Positions 37,467-60,000 of a DNA stretch of 64,000 bases are shown here, one piece after another. The DNA is taken from assembly GCA_019843655.1 (NCBI GenBank), contig JACDQD010000006.1:18680246-18744245 (forward strand). The letters run 5' to 3'. The position numbers were made by a program, and so were the translations under genes. Numbering within the stretch: the stretch's first letter is position 1; every line of letters starts with the position of its first letter. The DNA comes from Lethocerus indicus (lineage: Eukaryota > Arthropoda > Insecta > Hemiptera > Belostomatidae). Below the pieces are notes generated by a model. It saw only the letters and a list, made by a program, of their open reading frames with translations, did no database searches and had not been told where the DNA came from.

Positions 37467-37827
37467 GTATAATGGTATGATATATAAATATTTAATGGGA
37501 GTCAGCTGGGACATGGACTGGTAAGGTGTGAGATGGTATTGGTTGAGGGGGAGAGTAGGTTATTTGATCCATAATTTTTGTTGTTGTTAATTAAAGTTTG
37601 ATTGTTGCTTTGGGGTTGCTTTTGTTGTTTTACATATGTAAGTTTTTTCTGATTTTTCTGAGTGTGAGTTTGAATCGGTTACAAATAGTTATTTTATATT
37701 TAAGATGGGATATCGGTTCATAGATATATAGGTATTTATGGGAGGCAACAGTACAGGAGATTCTAGAAGAGCAGGATAGTAGACAGAGAGTGTAATAGTA
37801 CAGTCAATAAGAATGTATGGTATGTAA

Positions 37828-37879
<52 letters not shown>

Positions 37880-38242
37880 GTATAATGGTATGATATATAA
37901 ATATTTAATGGGAGTCAGCTGGGACATGGACTGGTAAGGTGTGAGATGGTATTGGTTGAGGGGGAGAGAGTAGGTTATTTGATCCATAATTTTTGTTGTT
38001 GTTAATTAAAGTTTGATTGTTGCTTTGGGGTTGCTTTTGTTGTTTTACATATGTAAGTTTTTTCTGATTTTTCTGAGTGTGAGTTTGAATCGGTTACAAA
38101 TAGTTATTTTATATTTAAGATGGGATATCGGTTCATAGATATATAGGTATTTATGGGAGGCAACAGTACAGGAGATTCTAGAAGAGCAGGATAGTAGACA
38201 GAGAGTGTAATAGTACAGTCAATAAGAATGTATGGTATGTAA

Positions 38243-38292
<50 letters not shown>

Positions 38293-38652
38293 AATGGTAT
38301 GATATATAAATATTTAATGGGAGTCAGCTGGGACATGGACTGGTAAGGGTGCAGAGATGGTATTGGTTGAGGGGGAGAGAGTAGGTTATTTGATCCATAA
38401 TTTTTGTTGTTGTTAATTAAAGTTTGATTGTTGCTTTGGGGTTGCTTTTGCTGTTTTACATATGTAAGTTTTGCTGATTTTGCTGAGTGTGAGTTTGAAT
38501 CGGTTACAAATAGTTATTTTATATTTAAGATGGGATATCGGTTCATAGATATATAGGTATTTATGGGAGGCAACAGTACAGGAGATTCTAGAAGAGCAGG
38601 ATAGTAGACAGAGAGTGTAATAGTACAGTCAATAAGAATGTATGGTATGTAA

Positions 38653-38704
<52 letters not shown>

Positions 38705-39064
38705 AATGGTATGATATATAAATATTTATTGGGAGTCAGCTGGGACATGGACTGGTAATGGTACAGAGATTGTATTGGTTGAGGGGGAGAGAGTAGGTTA
38801 TTTGATCCATAATTTTTGTTGTTGTTAATTAAAGTTTGATTGTTGCTTTGGGGTTGCTTTTGCTGTTTTACATATGTAAGTTTTGCTGATTTTGCTGAGT
38901 GTGAGTTTGAATCGGTTACAAATAGTTATTTTATATTTAAGATGGGATATCGGTTCATAGATATATAGGTATTTATGGGAGGCAACAGTACAGGAGATTC
39001 TAGAAGAGCAGGATAGTAGACAGAGAGTGTAATAGTACAGTCAATAAGAATGTATGGTATGTAA

Positions 39065-39118
<54 letters not shown>

Positions 39119-39481
39119 GTATAATGGTATGATATATAAATATTTAATGGGAGTCAGCTGGGACATGGACTGGTAAGGGTGTGAGATGGTATTGGTTGAG
39201 GGGAGAGAGTAGGTTATTTGATCCATAATTTTGTTGTTGTTAATTAAAGTTTGATTGTTGCTTTGGGGTTGCTTTTGCTGTTTTACATATGTAAGTTTTT
39301 GGTGATTTTTCTGAGTGTGAGTTTGAATCGGTTACAAATAGTTATTTTATATTTAAGATGGGATATCGGTTCATAGATATATAGGTATTTATGGGAGGCA
39401 ACAGTACAGGAGATTCTAGAAGAGCAGGATAGTAGACAGAGAGTGTAATAGTACAGTCAATAAGAATGTATGGTATGTAAA

Positions 39482-39527
<46 letters not shown>

Positions 39528-39880
39528 GTATAATGGTATGATATATAAATATTTAATGGGAGTCAGCTGGGACATGGACTGGTAAGGTGAGATGGTATTG
39601 GTTGAGGGGAGAGTAGGTTATTTGATCCATAATTTTGTTGTTGTTAATTAAAGTTTGATTGTTGCTTTGGGGTTGCTTTTGCTGTTTTACATATGTAAGT
39701 TTTCTGATTTGCTGGTGTGAGTTTGAATCGGTTACAAATAGTTATTTTATATTTAAGATGGGATATCGGTTCATAGATATATAGGTATTTATGGGAGGCA
39801 ACAGTACAGGAGATTCTAGAAGAGCAGGATAGTAGACAGAGAGTGTAATAGTACAGTCAATAAGAATGTATGGTATGTAA

Positions 39881-39926
<46 letters not shown>

Positions 39927-40287
39927 AATGGTATGATATATAAATATTTAATGGGAGTCAGCTGGGACATGGACTGGTAAGGGTGCAGAGATGGTATTGG
40001 TTGAGGGGGAGAGAGTAGGTTATTTGATCCATAATTTTTGTTGTTGTTAATTAAAGTTTGATTGTTGCTTTGGGGTTGCTTTTGCTGTTTTACATATGTA
40101 AGTTTTTGGTGATTTTTCTGAGTGTGAGTTTGAATCGGTTACAAATAGTTATTTTATATTTAAGATGGGATATCGGTTCATAGATATATAGGTATTTATG
40201 GGAGGCAACAGTACAGGAGATTCTAGAAGAGCAGGATAGTAGACAGAGAGTGTAATAGTACAGTCAATAAGAATGTATGGTATGTAA

Positions 40288-40333
<46 letters not shown>

Positions 40334-40697
40334 GTATAATGGTATGATATATAAATATTTAATGGGAGTCAGCTGGGACATGGACTGGTAAGGGTGCAGA
40401 GATGGTATTGGTTGAGGGGGAGAGAGTAGGTTATTTGATCCATAATTTTTGTTGTTGTTAATTAAAGTTTGATTGTTGCTTTGGGGTTGCTTTTGTTGTT
40501 TTACATATGTAAGTTTTTCTGATTTTTCTGAGTGTGAGTTTGAATCGGTTACAAATAGTTATTTTATATTTAAGATGGGATATCGGTTCATAGATATATA
40601 GGTATTTATGGGAGGCAACAGTACAGGAGATTCTAGAAGAGCAGGATAGTAGACAGAGAGTGTAATAGTACAGTCAATAAGAATGGATGGTATGTAA

Positions 40698-40737
<40 letters not shown>

Positions 40738-41089
40738 AATGGTATGATATATAAATATTTAATGGGAGTCAGCTGGGACATGGACTGGTAAGGGTGCAGA
40801 GATGGTATTGGTTGAGGGGGAGAGTAGGTTATTTGATCCATAATTTTTGTTGTTGTTAATTAAAGTTTGATTGTTGCTTTGGGGTTGCTTTTGCTGTTTT
40901 ACATATGTAAGTTTTGATTTGCTAGTGTGAGTTTGAATCGGTTACAAATAGTTATTTTATATTTAAGATGGGATATCGGTTCATAGATATATAGGTATTT
41001 ATGGGAGGCAACAGTACAGGAGATTCTAGAAGAGCAGGATAGTAGACAGAGAGTGTAATAGTACAGTCAATAAGAATGTACGGTATGTA

Positions 41090-41134
<45 letters not shown>

Positions 41135-41491
41135 GGTATGATATATAAATATTTAATGGGAGTCAGCTGGGACATGGACTGGTAAGGGTGCAGAGATGGT
41201 ATTGGTTGAGGGGGAGAGAGTAGGTTATTTGATCCATAATTTTTGTTGTTGTTAATTAAAGTTTGATTGTTGCTTTGGGGTTGCTTTTGCTGTTTTACAT
41301 ATGTAAGTTTTTGCTGATTTGCTAAGTGTGAGTTTGAATCGGTTACTAATAGTTATTTTATATTTAAGATGGGATATCGGTTCATAGATATATAGGTATT
41401 TATGGGAGGCAACAGTACAGGAGATTCTAGAAGAGCAGGATAGTAGACAGAGAGTGTAATAGTACAGTCAATAAGAATGTATGGTATGTAA

Positions 41492-41550
<59 letters not shown>

Positions 41551-41907
41551 GGTATGATATATAAATATTTAATGGGAGTCAGCTGGGACATGGACTGGTA
41601 ATGCTGCAGAGATGGTATTGGTTGAGGGTGAGAGAGTAGGTTATTTGTTCCATAATTTTTGTTGTTGTTAATTAAAGTTTGATTGTTGCTTTGGGGTTAC
41701 TTTTGCTGTTTTACATATGTAAGTTTTTCTTGATTTGCTAAGTGTGAGTTTGAATCGGTTACTAATAGTTATTTTATATTTAAGATGGGATATCGGTTAA
41801 TAGATATATAGGTATTTATGGGAGGCAACAGTACAGGAGATTCTAGAAGAGCAGGATAGTAGACAGAGAGTGTTATAGTAAAGTCAATAAGAATGGATGG
41901 TATGTAA

Positions 41908-41961
<54 letters not shown>

Positions 41962-42140
41962 AATGGTATGATATATAAATATTTAATGGGAGTCAGCTGG
42001 GACATGGACTGGTAAGGGTGCAGAGATTGTATTGGTTGAGAGGGGAGAGTAGGATATTTGATCCATAATTTTTCTTGTTGTTAATTAAAGTTTGATTGTT
42101 GCTTTGGGGTTGCTTTTGTTGTTTTACATATGTAAGTTTT
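35228..42140 (+). repeat. ~400-bp satellite, block 1 (17 units), each with a (TA)n tract
   Basis: GATGGGATATCGGTT occurs at 35283, 35643, 36043, 36460, 36877, 37289, 37704, 38119, 38529, 38941, 39357, 39757, 40164, 40574, 40967, 41368 and 41784. Periods are 360-417 bp and vary mainly with the length of the internal TA tract; the first unit lacks the tract. Each unit begins with a 30-bp piece continuous in the first unit with the nad1 NUMT (GATTTTGCTGAGTGTGAG). The recurrent minus-strand frames, with Tyr-Ile runs from the TA tract, are by-products. Confidence 0.97.
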
Positions 42141-42540
42141 TGCGTGTTTGTTAAGTGGATTATTAATGATTCTATGATTCATTTTGTAATCATAGTGTTA
42201 CTTGAATGAGATAGTGTTTGGAAGTAATTTTTATTATTTAGTAATTTTGATTTTAGCTCTAAATTATGCACACATAATGCGTTTATGAGATAAGTTGCAA
42301 GAAAGTAGCTTTTCTGAATGTGGGCCTGGTAGTTTCATTTATATAATTATAGTCTTTGGGGAGGTATTATAATTAAATTAATAGTTTTGTTTGACTCAAC
42401 TTATTTGATTTGGATTAGATTTATTTTTTGTTTATTTTGGTGAAAGTATTCTATTTGTTTTAGTATTTTTATAGAAATAATTTTTTTATTGTAGTATATT
42501 GTAGTGTGAAGGTAATATCATTTTTATTTTAAAGCAGGGT
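42141..42540 (+). repeat. Array-flanking segment, copy 1
   Basis: About 400 bp starting TGCGTGTTTGTTAAGTGG and ending AAAGCAGGGT, directly repeated at 47271-47669 with about 90% similarity by eye. Near its end, GTAGTATATTG...GTGAAGGTAATAT weakly recalls the conserved rrnL block around GCAAAGGTAGCAT. A mitochondrial origin is possible but unproven. Confidence 0.8.
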
Positions 42541-44215
42541 ATTATAAAAGAATTTACTAATTGTTACCATTTATTTAGTTTTTCTGAAATTAAAAGAGCT
42601 ATCCTGTATCATGTTTTCTTCTATTCATTAATTTTTTAGACTTGTAATACATAGAAACTTTCTTAAAAGACCCACGAATCTGATCCAATCTTTTTGAGTT
42701 CCTACATTGTGTGGTCGGTAGTGAAAATTTGAATGTGGTTAAGTGGTGGGGATGATGTAATATGGCGGAGCGGTGCCGCAACGCTACTACACCCAAAAAA
42801 GTAGTTCCACATTTATGACATTTAATTTTCGGTATTAATATATTTATACTGATATAAATGTTTATAAATTGTTCATTACAGGGACGTAAGTAATTAACAG
42901 CGAAATACGCGCAATTTATTAGATATATATTTGTAGATATTAATACACGACCGCAGATCGAATATCCGTCCGCCATAGTTTCAGTTCAACGTTCGGTAAA
43001 TCGAAATCGGTCGTTTCGTTTTTTTTCAAAATTTAAATGTAGAAGTTCGAATATTGGCGTTAACAAGTTCAAAACGTGAAGAAAAGTTCTTCCGGAAACT
43101 TAAGGTAATTACAATTTATGTTTTTGGATAGTTGACGATAAAATTATAGAGGGTAGAGAACTGAGAAAATGGCACACTAATTAACTTCATAATTTCCTCA
43201 GTATACCAAGTTGCCTCTTTGTCAGTAATTAGATTTTACTTTATAATTCACGATGCCAGACCACCGTAACTAGCAATATGTAATATATAATAATATATAT
43301 CATATATAATCATACATACGTAATTATATCCATATGTAATGCGTAATTGGGATGTGATATCTATACGTGCATGTAGGTCGAATAATAATTACAGAAACAT
43401 AACATTAAATAATGAAGATAGTTTAATGTTAATATTTAAAGTAATAATTTATTAATACAGTATTATCACACGTATGCATCTACTATTGGGTTATTATAAA
43501 TAAGCTTTAATGTAAATTATATTAGTCTTTTCTCATTTTAATATATAAGGCTGGTTTTACAATTCTCCAAAATAAGTTTTTTCACTAGTAATAACTAGGA
43601 CTTTTGTTACAATTTTTGGTTCAGACATTTGAGTCCGATTGGATGCTCCAGTAGTGTTATTCTTCGGGTTATGTGGATTGTCGAATAGGTCTCTCGATGT
43701 TTAAATGGAGTGTTAAACTTCCTCTACTAGTGGGCTATCAATCTTGCAATGCGTTAATTTCTTCATGCTCTAAATTTACACTGTATAGTTTTTTTATTTG
43801 ATTCCATTACATGGTTGAGAAGATATAAGTAAAGCATATGATATCAAAGCATCTAAGAATAAAATATTAATATAATATATAATCATACATACGTAATTAT
43901 GTCCATATATAATATGTGATTGGGATGTGAAGTCAAATAATAATTACAAAAATATATCATTAAATAATGAATATGAAAGATAGTTTGATGTTCATATTTA
44001 AAGTAACAATTTATTAATATAGTATTATCACACGTATCCATCTACTGTTGGGTTATAATAAATAAGCTTTAATGTAAATTATATTAGTCCTTTATCATTT
44101 TAATATATAAGGCTGGTTTTGCAATTCTCCAAAATAAGTTTTTTCACTAGTAATAACTAGGACTTTTGTTACAATTTTTGGTTCAGACATTTGTCTGAAT
44201 CAAATATATATATAT

Positions 44216-44258
<43 letters not shown>
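42541..44258. repeat. Spacer between satellite blocks with an internal ~330-bp duplication
   Basis: 43292-43631 and 43874-44193 are close direct copies (shared ATCATACATACGTAATTAT, later GGCTGGTTTT and AACTAGGACTTTTGTTAC). The rest (42541-43290) is slightly richer in CpG, with a 125-codon minus-strand frame that resembles nothing I know. Confidence 0.7.
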
Positions 44259-44259
<1 letters not shown>

Positions 44260-44266
<7 letters not shown>

Positions 44267-44567
44267 GGTATGATATATAAATATTGGTTGAGGGGAGAGT
44301 AGGTTATTTGATCCATAATTTTTGTTGTTGTTAATTAAAGTTTGATTGTTGCTTTGGGGTTGCTTTTGCTGTTTTACATATGTAAGTTTTGCTGATTTGC
44401 TAGTGTGAGTTTGAATCGGTTACAATAGTTATTTTATATTTAAGATGGGATATCGGTTCATAGATATATAGGTATTTATGGGAGGCAACAGTACAGGAGA
44501 TTCTAGAAGAGCAGGATAGTAGACAGAGAGTGTAATAGTACAGTCAATAAGAATGTATGGTATGTAA

Positions 44568-44622
<55 letters not shown>

Positions 44623-44977
44623 GGTATGATATATAAATATTTAATGGGAGTCAGCTGGGACATGGACTGGTAAGGGTGCAGAGATGGTATTGGTTGAGGG
44701 GGAGAGTAGGATATTTGATGCATAATTTTTCTTGTTGTTAATTAAAGTTTGATTGTTGCTCTGGGGTTGCTTTTGCTGTTTTACATATGTAAGTTTTTGC
44801 TGATTTGCTAAGTGTGAGTTTGAATCGGTTACTAATAGTTATTTTATATTTAAGATGGGATATCGGTTCATAGATATATAGGTATTTATGGGAGGCAACA
44901 GTACAGGAGATTCTAGAAGAGCAGGATAGTAGACAGAGAGTGTAATAGTACAGTCAATAAGAATGGATGGTATGTAA

Positions 44978-45022
<45 letters not shown>

Positions 45023-45378
45023 GGTATGATATATAAATATTTAATGGGAGTCAGCTGGGACATGGACTGGTAAGGGTGCAGAGATGGTATTGGTTGAGAG
45101 GGGAGAGTAGGATATTTGATCCATAATTTTTGTTGTTGTTAATTAAAGTTTGATTGTTGCTTTGGGGTTGCTTTTGCTGTTTTACATATGTAAGTTTTTG
45201 CTGATTTGCTAAGTGTGAGTTTGAATCGGTTACTAATAGTTATTTTATATTTAAGATGGGATATCGGTTCATAGATATATAGGTATTTATGGGAGGCAAC
45301 AGTACAGGAGATTCTAGAAGAGCAGGATAGTAGACAGAGAGTGTTATAGTAAAGTCAATAAGAATGGATGGTATGTAA

Positions 45379-45423
<45 letters not shown>

Positions 45424-45779
45424 GGTATGATATATAAATATTTAATGGGAGTCAGCTGGGACATGGACTGGTAAGGGTGCAGAGATGGTATTGATTGAGG
45501 GGGGAGAGTAGGATATTTGATGCATTATTTTTCTTGTTGTTAATTAAAGTTTGATTGTTGCTCTGGGGTTGCTTTTGCTGTTTTACATATGTAAGTTTTT
45601 GCTGATTTGCTAAGTGTGAGTTTGAATCGGTTACTAATAGTTATTTTATATTTAAGATGGGATATCGGTTCATAGATATATAGGTATTTATGGGAGGCAA
45701 CAGTACAGGAGATTCTAGAAGAGCAGGATAGTAGACAGAGAGTGTAATAGTACAGTCAATAAGAATGAATGGTATGTAA

Positions 45780-45836
<57 letters not shown>

Positions 45837-46192
45837 GGTATGATATATAAATATTTAATGGGAGTCAGCTGGGACATGGACTGGTAAGGCTGCAGAGATG
45901 GTATTGGTTGAGGTGAGAGAGTAGGTTATTTGTTCCATAATTTTTGTTGTTGTTAATTAAAGTTTGATTGTTGCTTTGGGGTTACTTTTGCTGTTTTACA
46001 TATGTAAGTTTTTTCTGATTTGCTAAGTGTGAGTTTGAATCGGTTACTAATAGTTATTTTATATTTAACATGGGATATCGGTTCATAGATATATAGGTAT
46101 TTATGGGAGGCAACAGTACAGGAGATTCTAGAAGAGCAGGATAGTAGACAGAGAGTGTTATAGTAAAGTCAATAAGAATGGATGGTATGTAA

Positions 46193-46272
<80 letters not shown>

Positions 46273-46633
46273 ATTATGTTATGATATATAAATATTTAAT
46301 GGGAGTCAGCTGGGACATGGACTGGTAAGGGAGAGATGGTATATTGGTTGAGGGGGAGTGAGTAGGTTATTTGATCCATAATTTTTGTTGTTGTTAATTA
46401 AAGTTTGATTGTTGCTTTGGGGTTGCTTTTGCTGTTTTACATATGTAAGTTTTTGCTGATTTTGCTGAGTGTGAGTTTGAATCGGTTACAAATAGTTATA
46501 TTATATTAAAATGGGATATCGGTCCATAGATATATAGGTATTTATGGGAGGCAACAGTACAGGAGATTCTAAAAGAGCATGATAGTAGACAGAGAGTGTA
46601 AAAGTACAGTCAATAAGAATGTATGGTATGTAA

Positions 46634-46688
<55 letters not shown>

Positions 46689-47042
46689 GGTATGATATAT
46701 AAATATTTAATGGGAGTCAGCTGGGACATGGACTGGTAATGCTGCAGAGATGGTATTGGTTGAGGGTGAGAGAGTAGGTTATTTGATCCATAATTTTTGT
46801 TGTTAATTAAAGTTTGATTGTTGCTTTGGGGTTGCTTTTGCTGTTTTACATATGTAAGTTTTTGCTGATTTTGCTGAGTGTGAGTTTGAATCGGTTACAA
46901 ATAGTTATATTATATTAAAATGGGATATCGGTCCATAGATATATAGGTATTTATGGGAGGCAACAGTACAGGAGATTCTAAAAGAGCATGATAGTAGACA
47001 GAGAGTGTAATAGTACAGTCAATAAGAATGTATGATATGTAA

Positions 47043-47086
<44 letters not shown>

Positions 47087-47270
47087 GTATAATGGTATGA
47101 TATATAAATATTTAATGGGAGTCAGCTGGGACATGGACTGGTAATGGTGGAGAGATGGTATTGGTTGAGGGGGAGTGAGTAGGTTATTTGATCCATAATT
47201 TTTGTTGTTGTTAATTAAAGTTTGATTGTTTCTTTCGGGTCTCTTTTGTTGTTTTACATATGTAAGTTTT
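44260..47270 (+). repeat. ~400-bp satellite, block 2 (7 units)
   Basis: The same unit as block 1, with landmarks at 44444, 44854, 45255, 45656, about 46069, 46510 and 46919. Many units share variants with the last units of block 1 (GGTTACTAATAG, AGTAAAGTC), so the blocks derive from one array. Confidence 0.95.
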
Positions 47271-47669
47271 TGCGTGTTTGTTAAGTGGATTATTAATGAT
47301 TCTATGATTTATTTTTTTATCATAATGTTACTTGAATGAGATTGTATTTGGAAGTAATTTTTATTACTTAGTAATTATGATTTTACCTCTAAATTATGCA
47401 CACATTATCCGTTTATGATATAAGTTGCAGCAAAGTAGCTTACCTGAAGGTGGGCCTGGTAGTTTTATTTATAGAATTGTAGTCTTTGGGGAGGTATTAT
47501 AATTTACATTAATAGTTTCGTTTGACTCAACTTATTTGATTTGGATTAATTTATTTTTTTTTATTTTGGCGAAAGTATTCTATTTGTTTTAGTGTTTTTA
47601 TAGAAATAATTTTTTTATTGTAGTATATTGTACTGTGAAGGTAATATTATTTTTATTTTAAAGCAGGGT
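47271..47669 (+). repeat. Array-flanking segment, copy 2
   Basis: Direct partner of 42141-42540. The copies diverge right after AAAGCAGGG. Confidence 0.8.
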
Positions 47670-47689
47670 CCCAATACTCGCCACGATGC

Positions 47690-48640
47690 TGTCCCAAATA
47701 TGAATTTAGTGGTATACGATATAATGAGTACTCGCACCTAATATACTGATACTATGAGATCTTGTCGTTTTATTCTCCTATATATGTTAAGGCACATGCA
47801 TTGGCTCTCCTTCGGTGTCCTAGATTATAAGTATATGCGTAATATAATTCATTCAAATAATGCAATGATTTGGTTCCGCCATTGTACACATTATGGCACG
47901 GTATTTTTTATATAAGACCTAAAAAGGTTTATGTGTATATATATATATTTATTTATTTATTATTATGTAAGTTCCTTATTCGGGGCACGATTGTGACCCA
48001 AATATGAATTAATAGGTATACCACGTAACGATTACTACCAATCTAATATACTGATTCCAGGAGATTATCTTGTGCTCTATGTTGGGGATAAACGTTGGTC
48101 CAAAGACACAAGTTGGTTAATTATGTAACAGGGTACAATGTAATATACCGCAAGGGACGCTAGAGGTGTACTGGCGTATGGGGATTAGCGCCCCCACGGC
48201 CCTAGCTCATGTTTACTACACCCACACATACACAATGGATGGTGCATACTTCTGTTCGCATGGTGCATGGTGCATGGTCATGTAGTGTGCGCCCACACCT
48301 ACTGTAGTTTTATATACTATTATGTAAGATCTTTACACACGCATAGAGGGTGTCACAAATATAAATGTATAGGTATACGACATAATGAGTACTCGCATCT
48401 AATATACTGATACTAGGAGATCTTGTCGTTTTATTCTCTTATTTAGGTTAAGACACATGCATTGGCTCTCCTTCTGTATCCTAGATTATAAGTATATGCG
48501 TAATATGATTCATTTACATCATACAAATGATTTGGTTCCGCCGTTGTTTATATCACGGCACCGTATTATATTCTCTGTGACCGACAGTCCTCATATAAGC
48601 CCTAAAAAGGTATTTTTTATACATATGCATAATATGGTTT
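47690..48640 (+). repeat. Diverged direct repeats next to the minisatellite
   Basis: 47699-47930 and 48345-48615 match (ATAATGAGTACTCGCA, CACATGCATTGGCTCTCC, ATTATAAGTATATGCGTAAT). A partial third copy lies at about 47985-48085. No coding frame is conserved between them. Confidence 0.75.
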
Positions 48641-48773
48641 AGGGACGATGCATATTGGATTTATTTTTACGCGCTGGAAATTTTATTATTTTACACATAT
48701 CGCAAATATTACGTTTTAGGAATATGAACAATGGTTATTATTTATAAGAATATACTAGTCGTATTCTTTTTCT

Positions 48774-56935
<8,162 letters not shown>

Positions 56936-57035
56936 NNNNNNNNNNNNNNNNNNNNNNNNNNNNNNNNNNNNNNNNNNNNNNNNNNNNNNNNNNNNNNNNN
57001 NNNNNNNNNNNNNNNNNNNNNNNNNNNNNNNNNNN
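56936..57035. other. Assembly gap, 100 N
   Basis: Exactly 100 N, the usual placeholder for a gap of unknown size. The minisatellite ends on its left and the inverted arm starts on its right. Confidence 1.
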
Positions 57036-60000
57036 AAAGTGGTAATCGATTTTATTCATTTAACTGAAACGGCAACTCGAATTTCTGAAACCATCTTTAC
57101 ATTGTCAACAAGGGAGGGAACAACAGGTTAGGACAGTTCTAAAACAAGTTAAAACGGGTGGCAACAGGTTAGAACAGGTAAATTAGAAAGGCTAATAGAG
57201 GGATAAAATATTTTAGATCGATAAAAGATTTTACAATAGATATGAGATCTGAAACCTATATATAGTCATAAATCATTACGCTGTATGTATTACGCTGAAT
57301 AATTTACGCTAGCTGCATATCGCATTTACATATTGTTTTGAATATATAACAAAAGTCGTTAGAATATATGTCATTGAGTTTTATTAATAACAATGCCATT
57401 AAAAAACACGGTTCTATTTATTCTTTCGTATAAATAAGAAAGTTATAATTTTCTTATACACACCCTCTCCTTAACAATCTTCCAGTACGATTTTTTTAAT
57501 TATTTGTAACCTTACAAATCAATAAACTTCCTTCTGTCCGTTTGACGAAGAATTAGGCACGTTTGTCATTATTTTCCACAATTCCAATTTACTTGTGATC
57601 TTATGCTGTGTTGGACCTATATAACCGCTGTTACTGCCACTGTGCATATAAAGGCTATATAAACTCTCACAGTGGAACCTAAACTTCCGTTTCAGGCCAT
57701 GTGACTGATTGGATAAACCTCCCTCCTCCTTGTAGTTTTATTTTAAAATTTGTTTATAACCAAATTATTAGTACTATTATAGTATTATTAGGAATGTATT
57801 TCATGATATACATTTAAGGAGGATCTCATTTTAGGATGAGATTTTTTTAAATAGTACATATAGTAATGTTTGCTAAGTCTGAAGCTCAAAGTTTATAATT
57901 TATCAAACTCAAATTCAGAAGTCACAATGTACATAAAATAAAATGTTACATTTTATTAATGGACTGCTGTCACAGAAAATGAGTTTTGTTATTACATTTT
58001 CAACATGAAAACATTTGAAAATAAATTAAGAAAAATTTAATGATATAAAATAATTAATACAACCACAGCAATGAATACAACCACAATGAATATTTTCACA
58101 AAATTTTCCATTGTGGTCATTCTAATATTTTCAAATGAATTAAATTTGTATGTAATAAATATTCTATATACACAAACATTTTTACACAATACATAAATGG
58201 AATAAATCAAGAAACTGTCAATACAATTTTATGACTGTAAATAATGATTTGGAATACAGATTACTTATGGAATTTATTCCCTAATTAATTAACAAGTAAT
58301 TAAAATAAACCTAATCCTCTGCTCCAATGGTTAAAATTATAGGATATAATTAAATATCCTAATTATTACAACACAAGATCATCTGTCAAAAAGTTGTCAT
58401 CATAAATCTGATGAAATGAATACACTTGGAAATGGTGCTTGTTGTGGCACCTATATATTCCCTGTTATAATTGTTTCAGCCAAGAGGAAATGAGACAATG
58501 GGCATATCATTCTCCTTGGACCAAGTCAACAACTCTTGAGGCAATTCTTTGTCAGCTACTATGAAACTACCTCTAGGCACACTATCTGTAAGTTGAGAAC
58601 AATAATAATAAGACCATCAATAAATAATTTCAAAATCTTCCACTAAAATATGATAGTTTTACTGCTAATAAATTATACATTAATAATCAAATGATGACAT
58701 GTAAGGGAGTTCCCAGGTCACCCTGAACTTGCCTAATAACCTTGCCTGATATAATAACAACTTTGGCACCAGCATCTTCCATTAGTCTTTTCCACAACTT
58801 CAATGAGGTAATATTTCCACCTGCTGCAAGAACACACAAGTAGTTCTTCAAAGGTTTCATTATTGATTCTAAAATCCATTTCCCTGTCTGAACTGACCGA
58901 CCACGGGTAATCGACTGCACTTTTCAATAATTGTTTTACTGGCTTATTCTAGTCCAAAAAAGAATTTTTATAAGTAACTTATAATTTCTGTCATACCAAT
59001 TATAAACATATATATAGAAGTTAAATTAAACATACAAAGCAGAAAAGAATAAAATAAACATATATGTATAATGAAATAGGAATAATGGTTAACACATTTA
59101 AACCAACTGAAATTCTTTAAAAGTGTAAAGAATTTTATTAACAAAGTAATAATGGAATTTACTATAAATTGCATAATTTTATTGTATTATAAAAAAACTA
59201 GCATTTTTTTATTGAATTAAAATTTTTAACTCTATGCCTTACTTTGACTATTCTTTATGACTAAAAAATATAAATTGTTGAAATTTACTTTCTAATATTT
59301 ATGTTAGGGAAAATAACTTTAAGCAATATAGTTTTATCTTTACAATAAGTATGATTGCAGAATTAGCACAGCTATAGACGTGTATTAGCTTATAAATGGA
59401 ATGTTTAAATTTTAAGGGTTGCAAACAACAAAAATAGTTAATGTATTCAATGGTCCCTTGGTGGCTTAAATGAAATAAGGAAGCAGTTAATAAGATATTG
59501 ATCAGGTCAGTATTTCTTGCCTCTAGGTTTCTAGCATTGTTTAATGGTTTATTGCAGCCATAAACCAGTAAATTACACCAATCTCATAAATGAAACAGTA
59601 GATGTTCAATTTCTGATCTCTAAGTGCGTTCCATAAAATTTATACAATCTTCATTTAAAATAATATTTATCTTAATACAAATAGTAATTAATTTGTATAC
59701 TAATACTGACTACATATTTTCTGCACAAAGAAAATAAATACTATGAAGTTTGGACCTCACCACTAGGAAGTCATACATAATAACTTTACCTGAACACAAT
59801 CAATAATAATAAGATCATGGCGAAAAATTTGAATCCATTAACAATAGCAAACAGGTAATTGGCAGTTCTGCAAGGAGCATCAGTGATGACCAATGTTTTG
59901 AGAGTTTGTCAATAGGAACATCAGTAACAAACTCATATACTTTACCGCCACCGGCAGTTATTTGACTTTTCAGCCTCATGACATCAAATGGAATATCGGT

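Noticed and set aside
42599..42976. 125-codon minus-strand frame with KCHKC
   Set aside because: No recognisable domain, no splice context, low-complexity Asn/Ile composition typical of AT-rich chance frames, and it lies between satellite blocks.
35342..47134. Repeated minus-strand frames starting MSQLTPIKYLYIIPLY with Tyr-Ile runs
   Set aside because: They are the satellite unit read through its TA tract. Length varies with the tract and no independent coding signal is present.
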